A DNA stretch of 64,000 nt from Amaranthus tricolor. Lineage: Eukaryota; Streptophyta; Magnoliopsida; Caryophyllales; Amaranthaceae. Position 1 is the first letter of the stretch. The number at the start of each line of letters is the position of its first letter. The notes beneath the pieces are model-generated. The model made no database searches. It had not been told where the DNA came from and saw only the letters and a program-made list of their open reading frames with translations. A program made the translations under genes and the position numbers. This document shows positions 11,857 to 23,521 of this stretch, piece by piece. The stretch spans positions 15,185,415-15,249,414 of the forward strand of contig NC_080052.1 of the NCBI RefSeq assembly GCF_026212465.1, written 5' to 3'.

Positions 11857-12585
11857 GAAAATTGCCAATAAAATTTAACCTTTTATTGATTTTTCTACAA
11901 TTGCATTAACTTTTGATTGATCACGATTAGTTGACTACTTTTATATGAGGTTTTTGCTAAACATTTTTTTAAAAAAATAAGGAAATCCCATGTGGTAATC
12001 CTGAATTTTCGGCTTTTTCACGTGGTAGACAAACCTTTTTTAAAATTCACGTGGTGAACTTAACCTTTCAATTTTTCCATGTTGTAGACAAAAGAGAAGC
12101 TTTTTGTTAACTATATGCTATTTTTACCCAACTTAATGACATTTTTATAAAAAACAAACGTCGTATAATCATCCTAATTGACAACATATTTTAAAATCCT
12201 GTTGAAATAATTACTTAATTTAACTAAAATTAAAATTTTTGTCTATCACATGGAAAAATCGGAAGCTCAAGGTGTGACCACGCAAATTTTATAAAACATT
12301 TGTGGAAAAGTCAAAATCTTAGAATCACCACGTGGAATATCCCAAAAAAAACAATTAAATTTTATAAAAATCTAAAAATAAAAATAATTTAAATAGTGAT
12401 ATCAAGTGAATTTATTTTGATTTTTAAATTTTAATTTTCAAAATTTTTGAATTTTATTTGTCTTTTTTTTTTTAGCGATTTACCTGCAAGTATTGGTCAT
12501 CATTTGGGAAATTATGTTTATGACTAATCAAAAATTAAAATTATTATAGGGAATTAATGAAAGGTTGGATTATTCTAGAAAATTG
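11857..12585. mobile_element. Inverted-repeat element (outer of a nested pair)
   Basis: The left ~80 bp (GAAAATTGCCAATAAAATTT, then TTTTATTGATTTTTCTACAA) pair imperfectly with the reverse complement of the right end (12470-12585). The arms resemble those of the better preserved element at 41913-42940. There is no coding sequence. The target duplication was not resolved, so the edges are approximate. Confidence 0.4.
11981..12343. mobile_element. Nested inverted-repeat MITE with CACGTGG arms
   Basis: The left arm (GGAAATCCCATGTGGTAATC, then TTTTTCACGTGGTAGACAAA, then a second CACGTGG block) pairs with the reverse complement of the right arm (GGGATATTCCACGTGGTGAT at 12343 downward). The arms span about 120 bp each around a ~120-bp AT-rich core. 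It lies inside the element at 11857-12585. Flanks are A-runs, so a target duplication cannot be told from low complexity. Confidence 0.55.
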
Positions 12586-13049
12586 TTTTTAATTTAAATG
12601 TTAAAGTTATTAATTAAGAAATAGCTTGTTAATGAGAATTGTTAGTCGTCAATCTATAGTTATTATTCTATACTTTTTAATTGTTTAATTATTTTATATT
12701 TAAAGGATGATTTCTAAATTATAACATGTGAGGTAGTATAATTGCAACTCTAGTTTGTTTTAATGGTTTATGGAAAGGTTATTTGAATCAGAATTCTACT
12801 TTAAATTGATAAGGGGTAAGATTAAAATTAGTAGATTTGAATTGTTGGATTATAGAATTTTGTAAATATGTTTTGATATGCTTGAATGATTATCAATTAT
12901 TGTGCTTATTAATTTTTTACTAAGTACGTATTATTTGACTTTATCTTTTATTGATTAAAATAAATATTTTTAATAATCTTTTATAAACTGTGAGTTAGTA
13001 AATACATGAATTTTCATAATTGTAAAGAGTACATTTTTAACTTGCATGA
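12586..13049. other. AT-rich intergenic sequence
   Basis: No reading frame, repeat or motif was recognised. Confidence 0.5.
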
Positions 13050-13337
13050 TATTCCATCCGTTTTTTTTTTTCGTTCTTCTTATTTACTTTTTGTACAGTT
13101 TTCAAAGGAAATTTCAAACCTCAATATCTCTAAATTAACATAATAAAAAACTATAAAAAATACATAATAAAAAGATATACATTAAGACGAATTTAACGAG
13201 ATCACACATGGATACATTTATCTTCTAAATGTGCGTCAAAATATTAATCATTTTTCTCTCCTTAAGAGGTTTTTCAAAAAAAAAAAAAAAGATGGTATAT
13301 TCCAAATGGGAAGGACATTACAGAATGAAGGGAGTAT
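13050..13337 (+). mobile_element. Stowaway-like MITE, copy 1
   Basis: It begins TTCCATCCG and ends GAAGGGAGTA, degenerate forms of the CTCCCTCCGT terminus common in plant Stowaway-type MITEs, with TA on both sides. The interior (GTTCTTCTTATTTACTTTTT, CAGTTTTCAA, CAATATCTCTAAATTAACAT) is matched in inverted orientation at 13895-14152. Confidence 0.6.
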
Positions 13338-13894
13338 GTAAGTAAAATCTAAAATACAATAATTTGTTATGATTGAGTCCATCGTTAAAAAATCGAATCG
13401 TTAAATTGTATAATAAGCGCATTTATCCTAATATTTATATTTGTTAGTATTTAGAAAGAAATAAAAATGAAAGAGGAATTGGATAAAAGTTGCATCCACT
13501 TAAAAGTGGATGACATCTAATATTGTTAACATCAGTTGTATTAGATATAGACAAATGATTAGAAATGATAACAATGTCATTTTGTACAATGTCAATGTCT
13601 TAACAAATTATTTATTAATTTTCAATCCTTGGATGTGAGAAAGACATGTGATTACAATTAATCAATTAGTTTCTTTCAAAAAATAATTCGAGCTAATGAC
13701 TTTCTTTTCTTTGGTTGTTCCTTTCTTTTGGCAATATTTTCCAGCCAATGCCGTCTTATAACCGTTTGATGATGCACAAACCTCCTAGACATCTTATGAA
13801 AATGAAATTACACACATTCTCAAATTAGACGGTCCCGGTCCCGGTCCCGTAGTAAGAAAATTATTGTTGGGTTGACTCAATATATATTTATTAC
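13338..13894. other. Intergenic spacer between the two MITE copies
   Basis: AT-rich, with a short GGTCCC triplication (13831-13848). No gene was seen. Confidence 0.45.
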
Positions 13895-14152
13895 CTTATA
13901 TTTTTTTATTCTCTAATGTTCTTCTCATTTGAAATATTCCACTTTAAAGAGAGAAATTTGATTAATTATTTTATAATATATTTAGAATATAAAATATATC
14001 CATATGAGATCTCGTTAGATTTTTCTTAATGTATACTTTTTTATTATGTAATTTTTATAATTTTTAATCATGTATATTTAGAGATATTGAATTTAAAATT
14101 TGCATTGAAAACTGTGCAAAGAGTAAACGAGAAGAACAAAAAAGAATAGAGT
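13895..14152 (-). mobile_element. Stowaway-like MITE, copy 2 (inverted)
   Basis: The reverse complement of this segment follows copy 1 over most of its length: GTTCTTCTCGTTTACTCTTT, CAGTTTTCAATGCAAATTTT, then CAATATCTCTAAATATACAT, then AAATGAGAAGAACATTA. The terminal inverted repeats are more decayed than in copy 1. Confidence 0.6.
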
Positions 14153-15737
14153 AGCAATCACTTATAACTTTTATCAAGTCTTATATGAGACGACCGCTTC
14201 TTTCTCCTCTTCTCTCTTTCTCTCTCTAAAAAAAACCCTAATCTAGTTGGTTTGATGGCTATCATCAACTTTTTGGGTGATGGTAAGCCCTTGATTTCTC
14301 CATTTTAAGCTTTATAAATATGATTAAAATAAATATTTGTTATCTCCCTACAGAAGACTTGTTTTACCCATTTATTGGGTTGATTCTACTCATATATTGG
14401 GTTTCAATCTCTCTCATCGTGAGAGTTTGGGGTTATGAATTTTGATCTCTAGTTGATTTGTTGGTAGAGATTAATGCGATGATGCAGCAGACACTAAAAC
14501 TGCAATTACCGTGAACTACAAATTCAATTCTATCTCAAGACTACAACAGATCAAAAGACCCTCCTCGTAAAAGGCTATATCAAACAACGATGTGGAAGAG
14601 GATGTTCAGAATTGTCATATCTCATACACAACGATTGTAGTTTTGTTAATTTTGAATTATATTTGGTTAAAGTTGTTATGTACTTACTAAATTTTATCTC
14701 TGATGTAGATATCGTATGACTCTTTATTCATGAATCAGGTTTAATAAAAAAAAGTCTTATATGAGACTGTCTCAGCATGAAACGGGCCTATACCATGGGC
14801 GGAGCCAAGGGGGCCCATCCGCCTGCACTTGAAGGCACTCACGTAATTTTCATAAAATTGTATTTAACAAGGATTGATTCCACAACCTAACCTCAAAAAA
14901 AGTTGGCGCGTGCATCTTACCAACTAAACTAAACATTGTCACTGATTCTCTTAGTACTGATTAATTATATTTATAATACAAATGTATGCTTGATTAATAA
15001 GACTAGTGAAACAAGAATTATAGTTAATTGATATATATCATAATTTGACAGTTTGACCAGTCCTTATATACTTTTCGAACACAGTGAATTTAATATAAAA
15101 CTATATGCCAAATTTATAATCAATATTTTTGAATTTTAAATATTATTATTTTTGATAAATCTTTAATTTAGGCATTTTAAAAGAAATTTTAGGTTCACTT
15201 ATCCACAAACATTGTTGTCCAAATGGTGACCGATTTTTGCAAGTTAATTGCTACCAAAAAATAAAATAAAATAAAAAATCAAAATTATTAAAAATTAAAA
15301 GTTAAAATAAAAAAAATAAATTTATTTTATTTATTTTTTAAATTTTAAAAAATTATTTTTCAAAATTTAATTTTATATTTTAATTTTTTATGCAAAATGA
15401 CTTAAGTGGTTACGTTGTTTTATTTTGAAGTAACTGGTTTTTAGTGATATTCTAGGGCCTAGATTCTCATCCAAGCTATGTTTATCAAATTTCTCCTCAT
15501 ATTTCTACCTATTTTAGATAAGTTTATGCAATTTTGTTATTGATAATGCGATTCTAAAACTCACCATAAAGCTAGAGGACAAAGGAATTTCATCAAGTGA
15601 TTGATTCAAATACATTGGGTCCGCATATTCCATGGTTATATGTGGCTGATAAAAATAAAAAGTGATTGCTTGAATATTGTGATCGATGTGTGTCTTTAAT
15701 ATTTAGGGAAATTTTTTATCAAACGACAATTAGACTA
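14153..15737. other. Intergenic sequence, no confident gene
   Basis: A pyrimidine-rich run (14200-14230), AAAAACCCTAATC and an ATG at 14254 resemble a 5' UTR plus first exon, but the frame closes quickly and no domain follows. GGGCGGAGCCAAGGGGGCCC (14799-14818) and TATATGAGACTGTCTC (14758-14773) look like repeat debris. The rest is AT-rich. Confidence 0.35.
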
Positions 15738-16638
15738 CCACTACTATTATTACTACAAATTATTACTTGTGCCACAATTGCAATCGTGGCACAGGTAAGA
15801 ATTTCCCGTAACTATGCTACCTAGCCACGGGAATTTAAGCAATAGACTACTATAGCGTAAGTTATAGTGGCTAGATTGTTGCGCATAAACTCTTTTTTTT
15901 TTCCACGAGAGATCCCGTGACTAATTATATCTGCCACAAATATAACTCGTGGCTAAACATATTTTTCTACCAGCTAATTATATAATTTTGCCACATGCAT
16001 TTACTCATGACTAATCATATTCTTCTGACACATAAATTAACCTGTGGTAGTCATATTCTTCTGCCACATAAAACAGCTGGTCTCCTAAGAGACCATTTTT
16101 CTTTGAGAGATGTCTCTCAGGCCCAACCCATTAAGCTTTAAGGTCCATTTACTGTATCTTTAATGCCTACTTACACTGGATTTAATTCCTACTTACAATA
16201 TACTTAATGCCCAGCGACAAAGTACATAAAATGCCTATTTACAATATTCTTAATATCTACTGAGAAACTTAGTCTACTATTTTACTTACTATATCCTTAA
16301 TGCCTACTTACAATGTCGTTAATGTTTACTTACAATATACTTAATGCTCACCGAATAAGAAATTAAGTACTTACAATATTCTAAATGCTTACTTAAAATA
16401 TTCTTTATGTCATCCGAAAAACTTATTCTATATTTTTTTTTGGGCCAGCCCAATTAGAGACGATCTCTCAAAAGATCATCTCTCACAAGAATTTGTGTAC
16501 ATAATGTAACTTGTAGGAAATTATATTTGTCTACCACATGCATATTAACACGTGGCTACAATTCATTCATACAATTAAGCTTGTGGATAAAATAGTATAC
16601 TATGTGCAAGGAAAATCAACCAATTAGGCTTTTAGTGG
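15738..16638. mobile_element. CACTA-like non-autonomous element (tentative)
   Basis: The left edge reads CCACTACTATTATTAC and the right edge TTTTAGTGG, with TA on each side. Inside are several ~43-bp subterminal repeats pairing GCCACA with TCGTGGC or TGTGGTAG (15890-16071 and 16505-16615), the layout seen in plant CACTA-type transposon ends. The repeat array is split by a MITE at 16072-16498. No transposase is present and the terminal match is only six to eight bases, so the class is uncertain. Confidence 0.35.
16072..16498 (+). mobile_element. MITE family G, copy A, with internal ~21-bp repeats
   Basis: The left end is AACAGCTGGTCTCCTAAGAG, the right end TCTCTCACAAGAATTTGTG. ACATAA occurs on both sides (16066-16071 and 16499-16504) and may be the target duplication. 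The core is built from about ten degenerate copies of a unit like CTTAATGCCTACTTACAATA. The same ends and core units recur at 59500-59753 (inverted) and 62079-62281. It interrupts the GCCACA repeat array. No coding capacity. Confidence 0.7.
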
Positions 16639-18251
16639 TAGCAAATCTTTAATACATCCTTCATCAAAAGAATTTATAAAAATATACATATTTATAAGTA
16701 AAAAAAACATATTCACTCATTTAACACATTATTTATAAAATAAACACTATATATTATTCTTTTCAACATAAAACTAATATCAATTCATCGTCTTTCTTAA
16801 AACATGAGTATATTTGTCTCAACTCTACTTCATTGATATAATAGTGTCAACTTTTAAAATCCGAAATTTATTTACTTGCAAAGAAAGTATAGCATATTAT
16901 AATTCGCATGTCTATATACATAATAACTATAAGAGAATAAAAACAAACTTGATCCAATCCACTGAAATACATTAATAAAATTAGCCAAAATAATTTGAAC
17001 TTTCTATAACAGTTAAGGAAAGATAGTTGACTCAGGTGCAAAACAAATTAAATGTGTTGCAGAGCAAGCGGGCCAGAATGAGACTTGAACTACATTCACT
17101 ACCAAACATGAGAAGGAAACTAAAATATCTAATTCATCCACAAGTAGACTCTAAATAACTTTGCATGAAGTGGACATGTTATCATAGCAAACCATCAGTA
17201 ATTCTAAATAAATAAACTTCCATCTTTGATAAAGAGTTATGATAAAAGTGTTGAACACACAAGAGATCATACCCTCTAAAGAAACTTTGGTTAGCTTACT
17301 GCAACATGGACTAATTAAGCCTTAACAGACACACAAGCCAACCATATTATTGCCAATAAAAATCTTGAACACACAAGTGATCACAATTGAAAATGAGAGT
17401 GCATAGCCTTGTTGAAAGCTATGAACAAAAAATATAGAATTAAAAAAAAATATTAAAAAATTTCATCTTTTCGAGAATAGTACAAGTACGTACGTAGTAG
17501 TTAGTTTAGTTGAATTATTCAGGTAAAATACATTTTACTCTTGACTAATGACTTTCATCACGGTGGAGATTGTAGGTTTTGTGTTTATTATAAGTGATGA
17601 TAGTCAAGTGTAGAAAAGTCTATATTAGTTATATGAGATTATTGGTTAATAAAGTTTAATCCTATGTTATTGATACTTGGTTATTAGGTTTGAACATTAA
17701 TTATAATGTGCTTGTATTGAATAGTCAATTATTCTCGGCATATACGTATTGCTCAAAGTTCCGTAGGTATACGGTTCTTTGAGAAAAATATATCAAGTTT
17801 AATTCAAAGAGTCAAATTGCTTATGAAAGATTCCAAGAAGTCTATTGAGAATTCAAATTCAAAGTGATCGAATATTATTAAGGAATTAGTTATAAGTACA
17901 AATTCAAATTTTGTTACTGCGTATAAGGAGTTGTTTAGAAGACCTTGTAAATCAACAATAAACGGCTAAAAAGATTTTATTAATTGAAGAAATCAATCAT
18001 TCTTAAATCTGAAGGTTGAAGACAATCTAAACACAACACTATTGATATTCAAGCATTCTTAAATTTGAGCTTTTTTTAATTGAAGAAATCAATATTTTAA
18101 ATTTTATTTTTATATTAGTATTTTTGAGCTAATCACTAAGTTATAAACAAATTTCTTGGAGATTTTAATTACTTTTATTAAGCTTTTTATCATGAATTAA
18201 GTATGAGTTGAAAAATAAGAGGGAGTTTTATTAATCACTAAGCATTCTTGT
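16639..18251. other. AT-rich intergenic sequence
   Basis: No reading frame of note, no recognised repeat, and no promoter that can be tied to a gene. Confidence 0.5.
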
Positions 18252-18523
18252 TGATATATTAGGTTTTATTATTACTGTATTGTAAAGAAAAACCATTATC
18301 ATGCTTTGTCCTTTTAGTCTTTTGTCATTTAGTATTCTTGCATCCTCTTATTATATATATAAGAATAGTACTGTATAGTTGTAAAGTAAGATGCAATAAC
18401 AAACTCAAAATAGAATGATTCTTTTCTTTTTCCTAAACCCTTCGTTTCTGTCTCCTCTTATTGCATTCTTCTTGCTTAAGCTTATGTGAAGCTCGAACAC
18501 TACAATAATGGCGATCTCTAACA
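18252..18523 (+). mobile_element. 5' LTR of the old copia element
   Basis: It starts TGATATATTAGG and ends ATCTCTAACA, matching 33774-34040. A TATATATATAAG stretch near 18350-18364 is a candidate TATA box. Confidence 0.85.
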
Positions 18524-18534
18524 TGGCATCAGCC
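18524..18534 (+). promoter_or_regulatory. Degenerate primer-binding site
   Basis: TGGCATCAGCC directly follows the LTR and resembles the initiator-tRNA-Met site TGGTATCAGAGC with changes. Confidence 0.6.
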
Positions 18535-18681
18535 TTACTTCGATCCTAAACCTCCAATCTTGTATTTTCTTTTACTGTTCTTTGCTTCCACTCTTTCCTA
18601 CCTCTTTCTTTCTTTCTTTCTTCTTTTTTTTTCTTCTGAGTTCTTCATTGTTCTTGAAAACCCTAAATATTCAACATCATC

Positions 18682-19640
18682 ATGCCTACTGATTCTCAAC
18701 TCAATCTTACGCAAAATCCTTCCAGTATCTACCACTTGCATCCCTCTGATCATGCTGGCTCTAAACTTGTATCTACTCCGTTTGACGGCACCGGTTACTC
18801 CGATTGGAAACGCTCGATGATCATTGGCCTTACTGCTAAAAAAAGATGTCCTTTGTTGATGGTTCCTTACCTCAGCCTTCTTCGACTTCTTCTGATTTTC
18901 AAGCCTGGACTCGTTGCAATAATATGGTAATAGGTTGGCTTATTGCTTCTATGGATCGTTTAACGGCCAAGAGTGTTATGTATTGTAGTACTGCTCAAGA
19001 GATATGGTTGGATCTTGAAGATCGTTTTGTTCAAGCATCCATGGCACAGCTTTATTCTCTTCAAGAACAGCTTACAAACATGACTCAACGAAGTGACCAA
19101 CACAATGCTGATTATTTCACCAAAATGAAGACTATTTGGGATGAGCTTGATCATTTGAGTCCTTTACCTTATTGTAAATGCACCGGTTGTAATTGTGGCT
19201 TGACTAAGCAATTTCTTAAGTTGCAACAGGATCAATGAATGATGCACTTTCTTATGAAGGTTAATGACAATTTTCAACAAGTTAGAACTAATATTTTTAT
19301 TATGGAACAACCTCCAACTATTTCTCAAGCTTACCGTCTTCTCCTTCAAGAGCAACGTCACAAAGAACTCACACAATTATCCAACCCCTTACCTGATCCT
19401 ATGGCTTTTGTTTCAGAGCGCAACCGTTCCTATCCGAAACATTCTGCTTCCTTTTCACGAAAACCTCATGAACGTCACAACGTTTCTGGCATTAAACGTC
19501 CCTCACGCTATATTTTCAATCACTGCAAAATTAGTGGTCATTCTATCGAGTGTTGTTTCAAGGTCCATGGCTATCCTACTTCCACCAAGAATGGGAAACG
19601 CCTTTCTACTCTTGTTCATACTAATCCTGATGACATGTCT
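18682..19640 (+). pseudogene. Old copia gag (broken)
   Basis: The ATG at 18682 begins MPTDSQLNLTQNP. A copia-type gag follows (STPFDGTGYSDWKRSM, then FVDGSLPQP, then QEIWLDLEDRFVQ). There is a frameshift at the A-run 18838-18845 and a TGA at 19236-19238, where related proteins usually have a basic residue, consistent with C-to-T decay. The zinc knuckle near 19520-19560 has lost its first Cys (Phe in its place; HCKISGHSIECC remains). Gag would coat the RNA in cytoplasmic particles. Confidence 0.8.
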
Positions 19641-22189
19641 CCTTCTATTGAGCACACTGGACTCACTCCTAGTCCATTTAATACTCTTGTCTCTCTCCTA
19701 GGCAAACACACAAAGTCTGATCATGATGACTGTGCGCCTGAATCCACCACTCTTGTTCACAACCATACTCTCACAGGTATTTCTTACCTTATCTCTAAAC
19801 ATGATTCATCTGCTTGGATTCTAGACAGTGGTGCTACCGACCATATGTGTCATTCTTTATCTTTTATTCATATCAAACAACTCACTGGTCAAAGCCATTT
19901 TGTTACTATTCTTGATGGCCGTAAGGTCCGTGTGGATATGGTTGGTGATGTACAACTTCTTGATAACATTCTCCTAAAAAATGTTCTTTATGTCCCTGAA
20001 TTTCAATTCAATCTTGTCTCTGTACAATGTTTATGTGCTGCTAATAATTTTATTCTCTATTTTACTCACACTCATTGTTTTATTAAGGGCCCTTTGATGA
20101 GAAAGCCTCTGGTTCTTAGTAAGCTTTTTTATGGTCTTTATTGCACTACTCAACAACCTTCTACTACAGCTTCTTATCATTCTCAAGCCACTTTGGCAAC
20201 TCATGGATTCCTCCATGCTATGGCACATGCGCCTAGGACACCCATCTTTGCATACTTTACAATTACTTTGTCTTGATGTTGATACAAAACCATTAAAGAA
20301 TCATATCATTTGTACAACATAGGCTTCCCTTTTCCCAAAGATCTATCAAATCTGTTTCCCTTTTTCAATTACTACATATAGATGTATGGGGACCATACAC
20401 TCAACATACATATAATTCATGTTCTTACTTTCTCACTATAGTTGATGATTTTACCCGTTGTACTTAGATATTTCTCATGAAAAACAAATTTGAGTTTGTT
20501 TCCCATCTTACACATTTTATTGAGTATGTTAACATACAATTTCATTGCAAAGTTCAAATTGTTCGCTCTGACAATGCCAAAGAGCTTTGTGACGGCTCTA
20601 TGTTACGGTTATATCAATCTAAAGGAATTGCTCATCAAAAGAGTTGTAGCGACAGCCGCAACAAAACGGTGTTGTCGAACGAAAGCATAGACATTTATTG
20701 GAGGTTGCTCGTGCTCTATTTTTTCAATCCAAAGCTCCCCTCAAATTTTGGGGTGAATATGTGCTTTGTGCGTGCTCTCTTATTAATCACATGCCTATGT
20801 CTTGCCTCAATTTTGTTTCTCGTTACGAGAAATTATACGGTCATGCTCCTACTATTACTCATCTTCGCAATTTTGGTTGTCTTTGCTATATTTCTACACT
20901 TAAGCAAGGTCGTAAGAAATTTCAGCCTCGCGCTGATCCGTGTGTTTTTTTGGGATACCCGTTTTGCTCAAAAAGCCTACAAAGTGTATAACCTTATCAC
21001 CCAGAAAATTATCATTTCACGTGATGTTATTTTTCTTGAACTTAATGTCCCATTTCATGCTAACACATCTTTTATCACAGATTTTCCCAAGATATATTTA
21101 CCCTCTTCCACTCCTTTGCCTTTTGTCTCATCCTATCCTACCCACCGTCCCATACTCTCTTCCTTATCACAAGAAAGCACCACCACTTCCCAAGATAATA
21201 GTAACTCTTTCTAAGCTGTTACTTTAGTCCATGACAACTCATCTCCCCTTACCCCACTCTCATCTAATAACTCACGATCATTACCCACCAATTCTCCCTC
21301 TTCACTCTTGCCTATTAATTCACATGATCATCCTTCTTTAGTTGTCGACTTATCCTCATACTTGGTACCACCTACTGCTCCTCCTCGTAAATATCAAAGA
21401 CAAACTAAACTCCCTACCCACCTTCAAGACTATGTTTGCAATAACACCATCATTCACTGGTGCAACCTTGTATCTAGTGACCAACTTCCTTTATCTCATG
21501 CTTCCTTTCTTGCTTCCAATTCATCCTACAAAGAATCAAAATCCTATGCTACTCCCATCAAGGACCCTCTTTGGGTTCAAGCTATGCAATCTGAATTAGA
21601 GGCTCTTGACAAAAACAACACTTGGGACATCGTTTCTTTGCCTCTTGGTAAGAAGCCCATTGGTTGCAAATGGGTCTATAAGATCAAATTGAAATCGAGT
21701 GGCTCTCTTTAGCACTATAAAGCTCGTTTGGTAGCCAAGGGTTACACACAAGATTATGGTCTTGATTATCAGAAAACTTTCTCTCCCGTCGTCAAAATGA
21801 CAACTATTCGTTGTCTTCTTGCACTCGCTGCTTCTAAGAAATGGTCTCTTTTTCAATTGGACATCAATAATGCGTTTCCTCATGGGGATTTACATGAGGA
21901 TGTTTATATGAGTTTGCCTCCGGGTCTTTCCTATCCTCCTAATTCCGTCTGCAAATTAAAAAAAATCCCTCTATGGTCTCACACAGGCGTCTCGTCAGTG
22001 GTTTGCTAAGTTGAATTTTGAACTTCAGAAACAAGGTTTCACTCCGTCTCATTATGACTCTTCATTGTTTATCAAAAGGTCGAGTAGTTCTGTTACTTTT
22101 GTCGCTGCTTACGTTGACGATATTATACTAACTAGTGATGATTCTGCTATGATTTCTGATTTAAAGCAGCACCTTCATAAAGTATTCAC
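19641..22189 (+). pseudogene. Old copia pol, 5' part (protease, integrase, RT N-terminus)
   Basis: WILDSGATDHMCH (about 19815) is the protease active site with flanks. Integrase follows in several frames: an HMRLGHPSL block near 20230, QNGVVERKHRH with the third catalytic residue near 20660-20690, then WGEYVLCACSLINHM. RT begins IKDPLWVQAM (about 21560), has a TAG at 21710-21712 (C-to-T type), continues [15 protein letters not shown] and LDINNAF, frameshifts near 21960, and reaches AAYVDDIILT (about 22105-22135). The copy is cut by the SIRE insertion between the codons before and after 22189. It cannot make a working polyprotein. Confidence 0.85.
22185..22189 (+). repeat. Target-site duplication, left copy (TTCAC)
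   Basis: TTCAC sits immediately before the 5' LTR and again after the 3' LTR at 32886-32890, a perfect 5-bp duplication. Confidence 0.95.
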
Positions 22190-23452
22190 TGTTGGCCTCT
22201 TAAGGTTTTGATGATGACTTTACTTGTAAATAAACAAACATATTTTTAGAGATTGTTTTGTAGGTATATATCCGATTTAATGTGAATCGTTGATGAAACC
22301 TATGACTTGATTCGTGGAAGAAGTACATGTCTCAAATATCCAAGAAGTTGGGAAATTGCTCTGGAAAACAGTCTGTTGTTCCTAGAGTTGAAGTTCTGAC
22401 GAATGTTGTAGATGGAGACAGTGTTCTGTTCCTCACGATACAGGTCCGAAGAAGACATTGACTGGAAGTTACGAAAATTATATTTTCTGTTTTTAGTTAA
22501 TGTAAAAGGTTAAAATTTAATTAGTTGCTTAATTAAATTTATTTATTAATTGGCAAAATAATTTTAATTCGCCTAAAAACATGGAGAAAATCAATTCCTT
22601 GTTTATCTCCTATAAACTCGGAATTCAAGAGACTTGTTCTCTACTTTGAATTGGTCTCCTATAAAATAGGATCTTCCTTAACCCATGATGTTTTAACCGT
22701 GCATGTGTACAGCAGTTACATTCCACTCCTACCTTTAACTAACTTTCCGTTTTCTTTGGAAGTAAGTTAGTTATGGAGAACGTGGGATGTGTGCAGCTCC
22801 TGGAGAACATGGGCTGAGTGCACTGCTTGCTGTTCCCCTTTAAAAGAGGGAACTTACGGTTCAGATGGGTATGCATGAATCGAGAGTGTCCATCTAAGGG
22901 AGAATTTATTTGAGAAAAATATTCTAAGTTTTTAATGCCAATTAATTCATAATATTTTTTTTAATGCAACTATTTCATTTTGATCTTTATGAATTGGCCT
23001 TGTAAAGGGTAATTGAGTGTTATTGTTGTAATTAGACTTGTGGGAAGTCTAAGGGTAGTAGAAGAGAGAATCGTGAGAAGAGAAAGAGAAGGAGAGAATA
23101 GAAGAGAAGAGAATTAGGCCTAAGTAGAGAAGCTTTGAGAAAAGCACTTAGAGAATTAAGAAGCTTCAAGTGAAGCGAATTATTGTTATGTGTAATTGTA
23201 ATTGATTGCCTTAACATAGTGAGAATTTTGAAATCCCGGGGGGGTCGTGGTTTTTCCTTCTTATTAGGCCAAGAAGGTTTCCACGTAAAAATCCTTGTCT
23301 CCTTTATTATTTTTTCTTTTCGTTTTTAAGTTTAAGTTTTGTTCTTTACTTAATATAATTCCGCAAAAAGTTGAGCAAAAAATCTTAAACCTACTACACA
23401 ACAATTCACCCCCCCCTCTTGTTGCATTCGATCATCCATTAGTATTTCTACA
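22190..23452 (+). mobile_element. 5' LTR of the SIRE-type element
   Basis: Starts TGTTGGCCTCTTAAGG and ends GTATTTCTACA. It contains a purine-rich AGAGAAGAGAAAGAG stretch (about 23060-23110) and long homopolymers near the end. The U3 TATA equivalent reads TTTAAAAG at 22839-22846. Confidence 0.95.
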
Positions 23453-23454
23453 AT

Positions 23455-23466
23455 TGGTATCAGAGC
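23455..23466 (+). promoter_or_regulatory. Primer-binding site, initiator tRNA-Met
   Basis: TGGTATCAGAGC two bases after the LTR is the standard copia primer-binding site and is intact. Confidence 0.95.
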
Positions 23467-23521
23467 CCTGTTCCTCATTTAATCAGGAAACCCTGAGAGC
23501 TGTATCCTGTTCCCTGTCAAG

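Noticed and set aside
14200..14300. Possible first exon after a CT-rich leader (ATG at 14254)
   Set aside because: The frame closes soon and no downstream exon or domain could be recognised.
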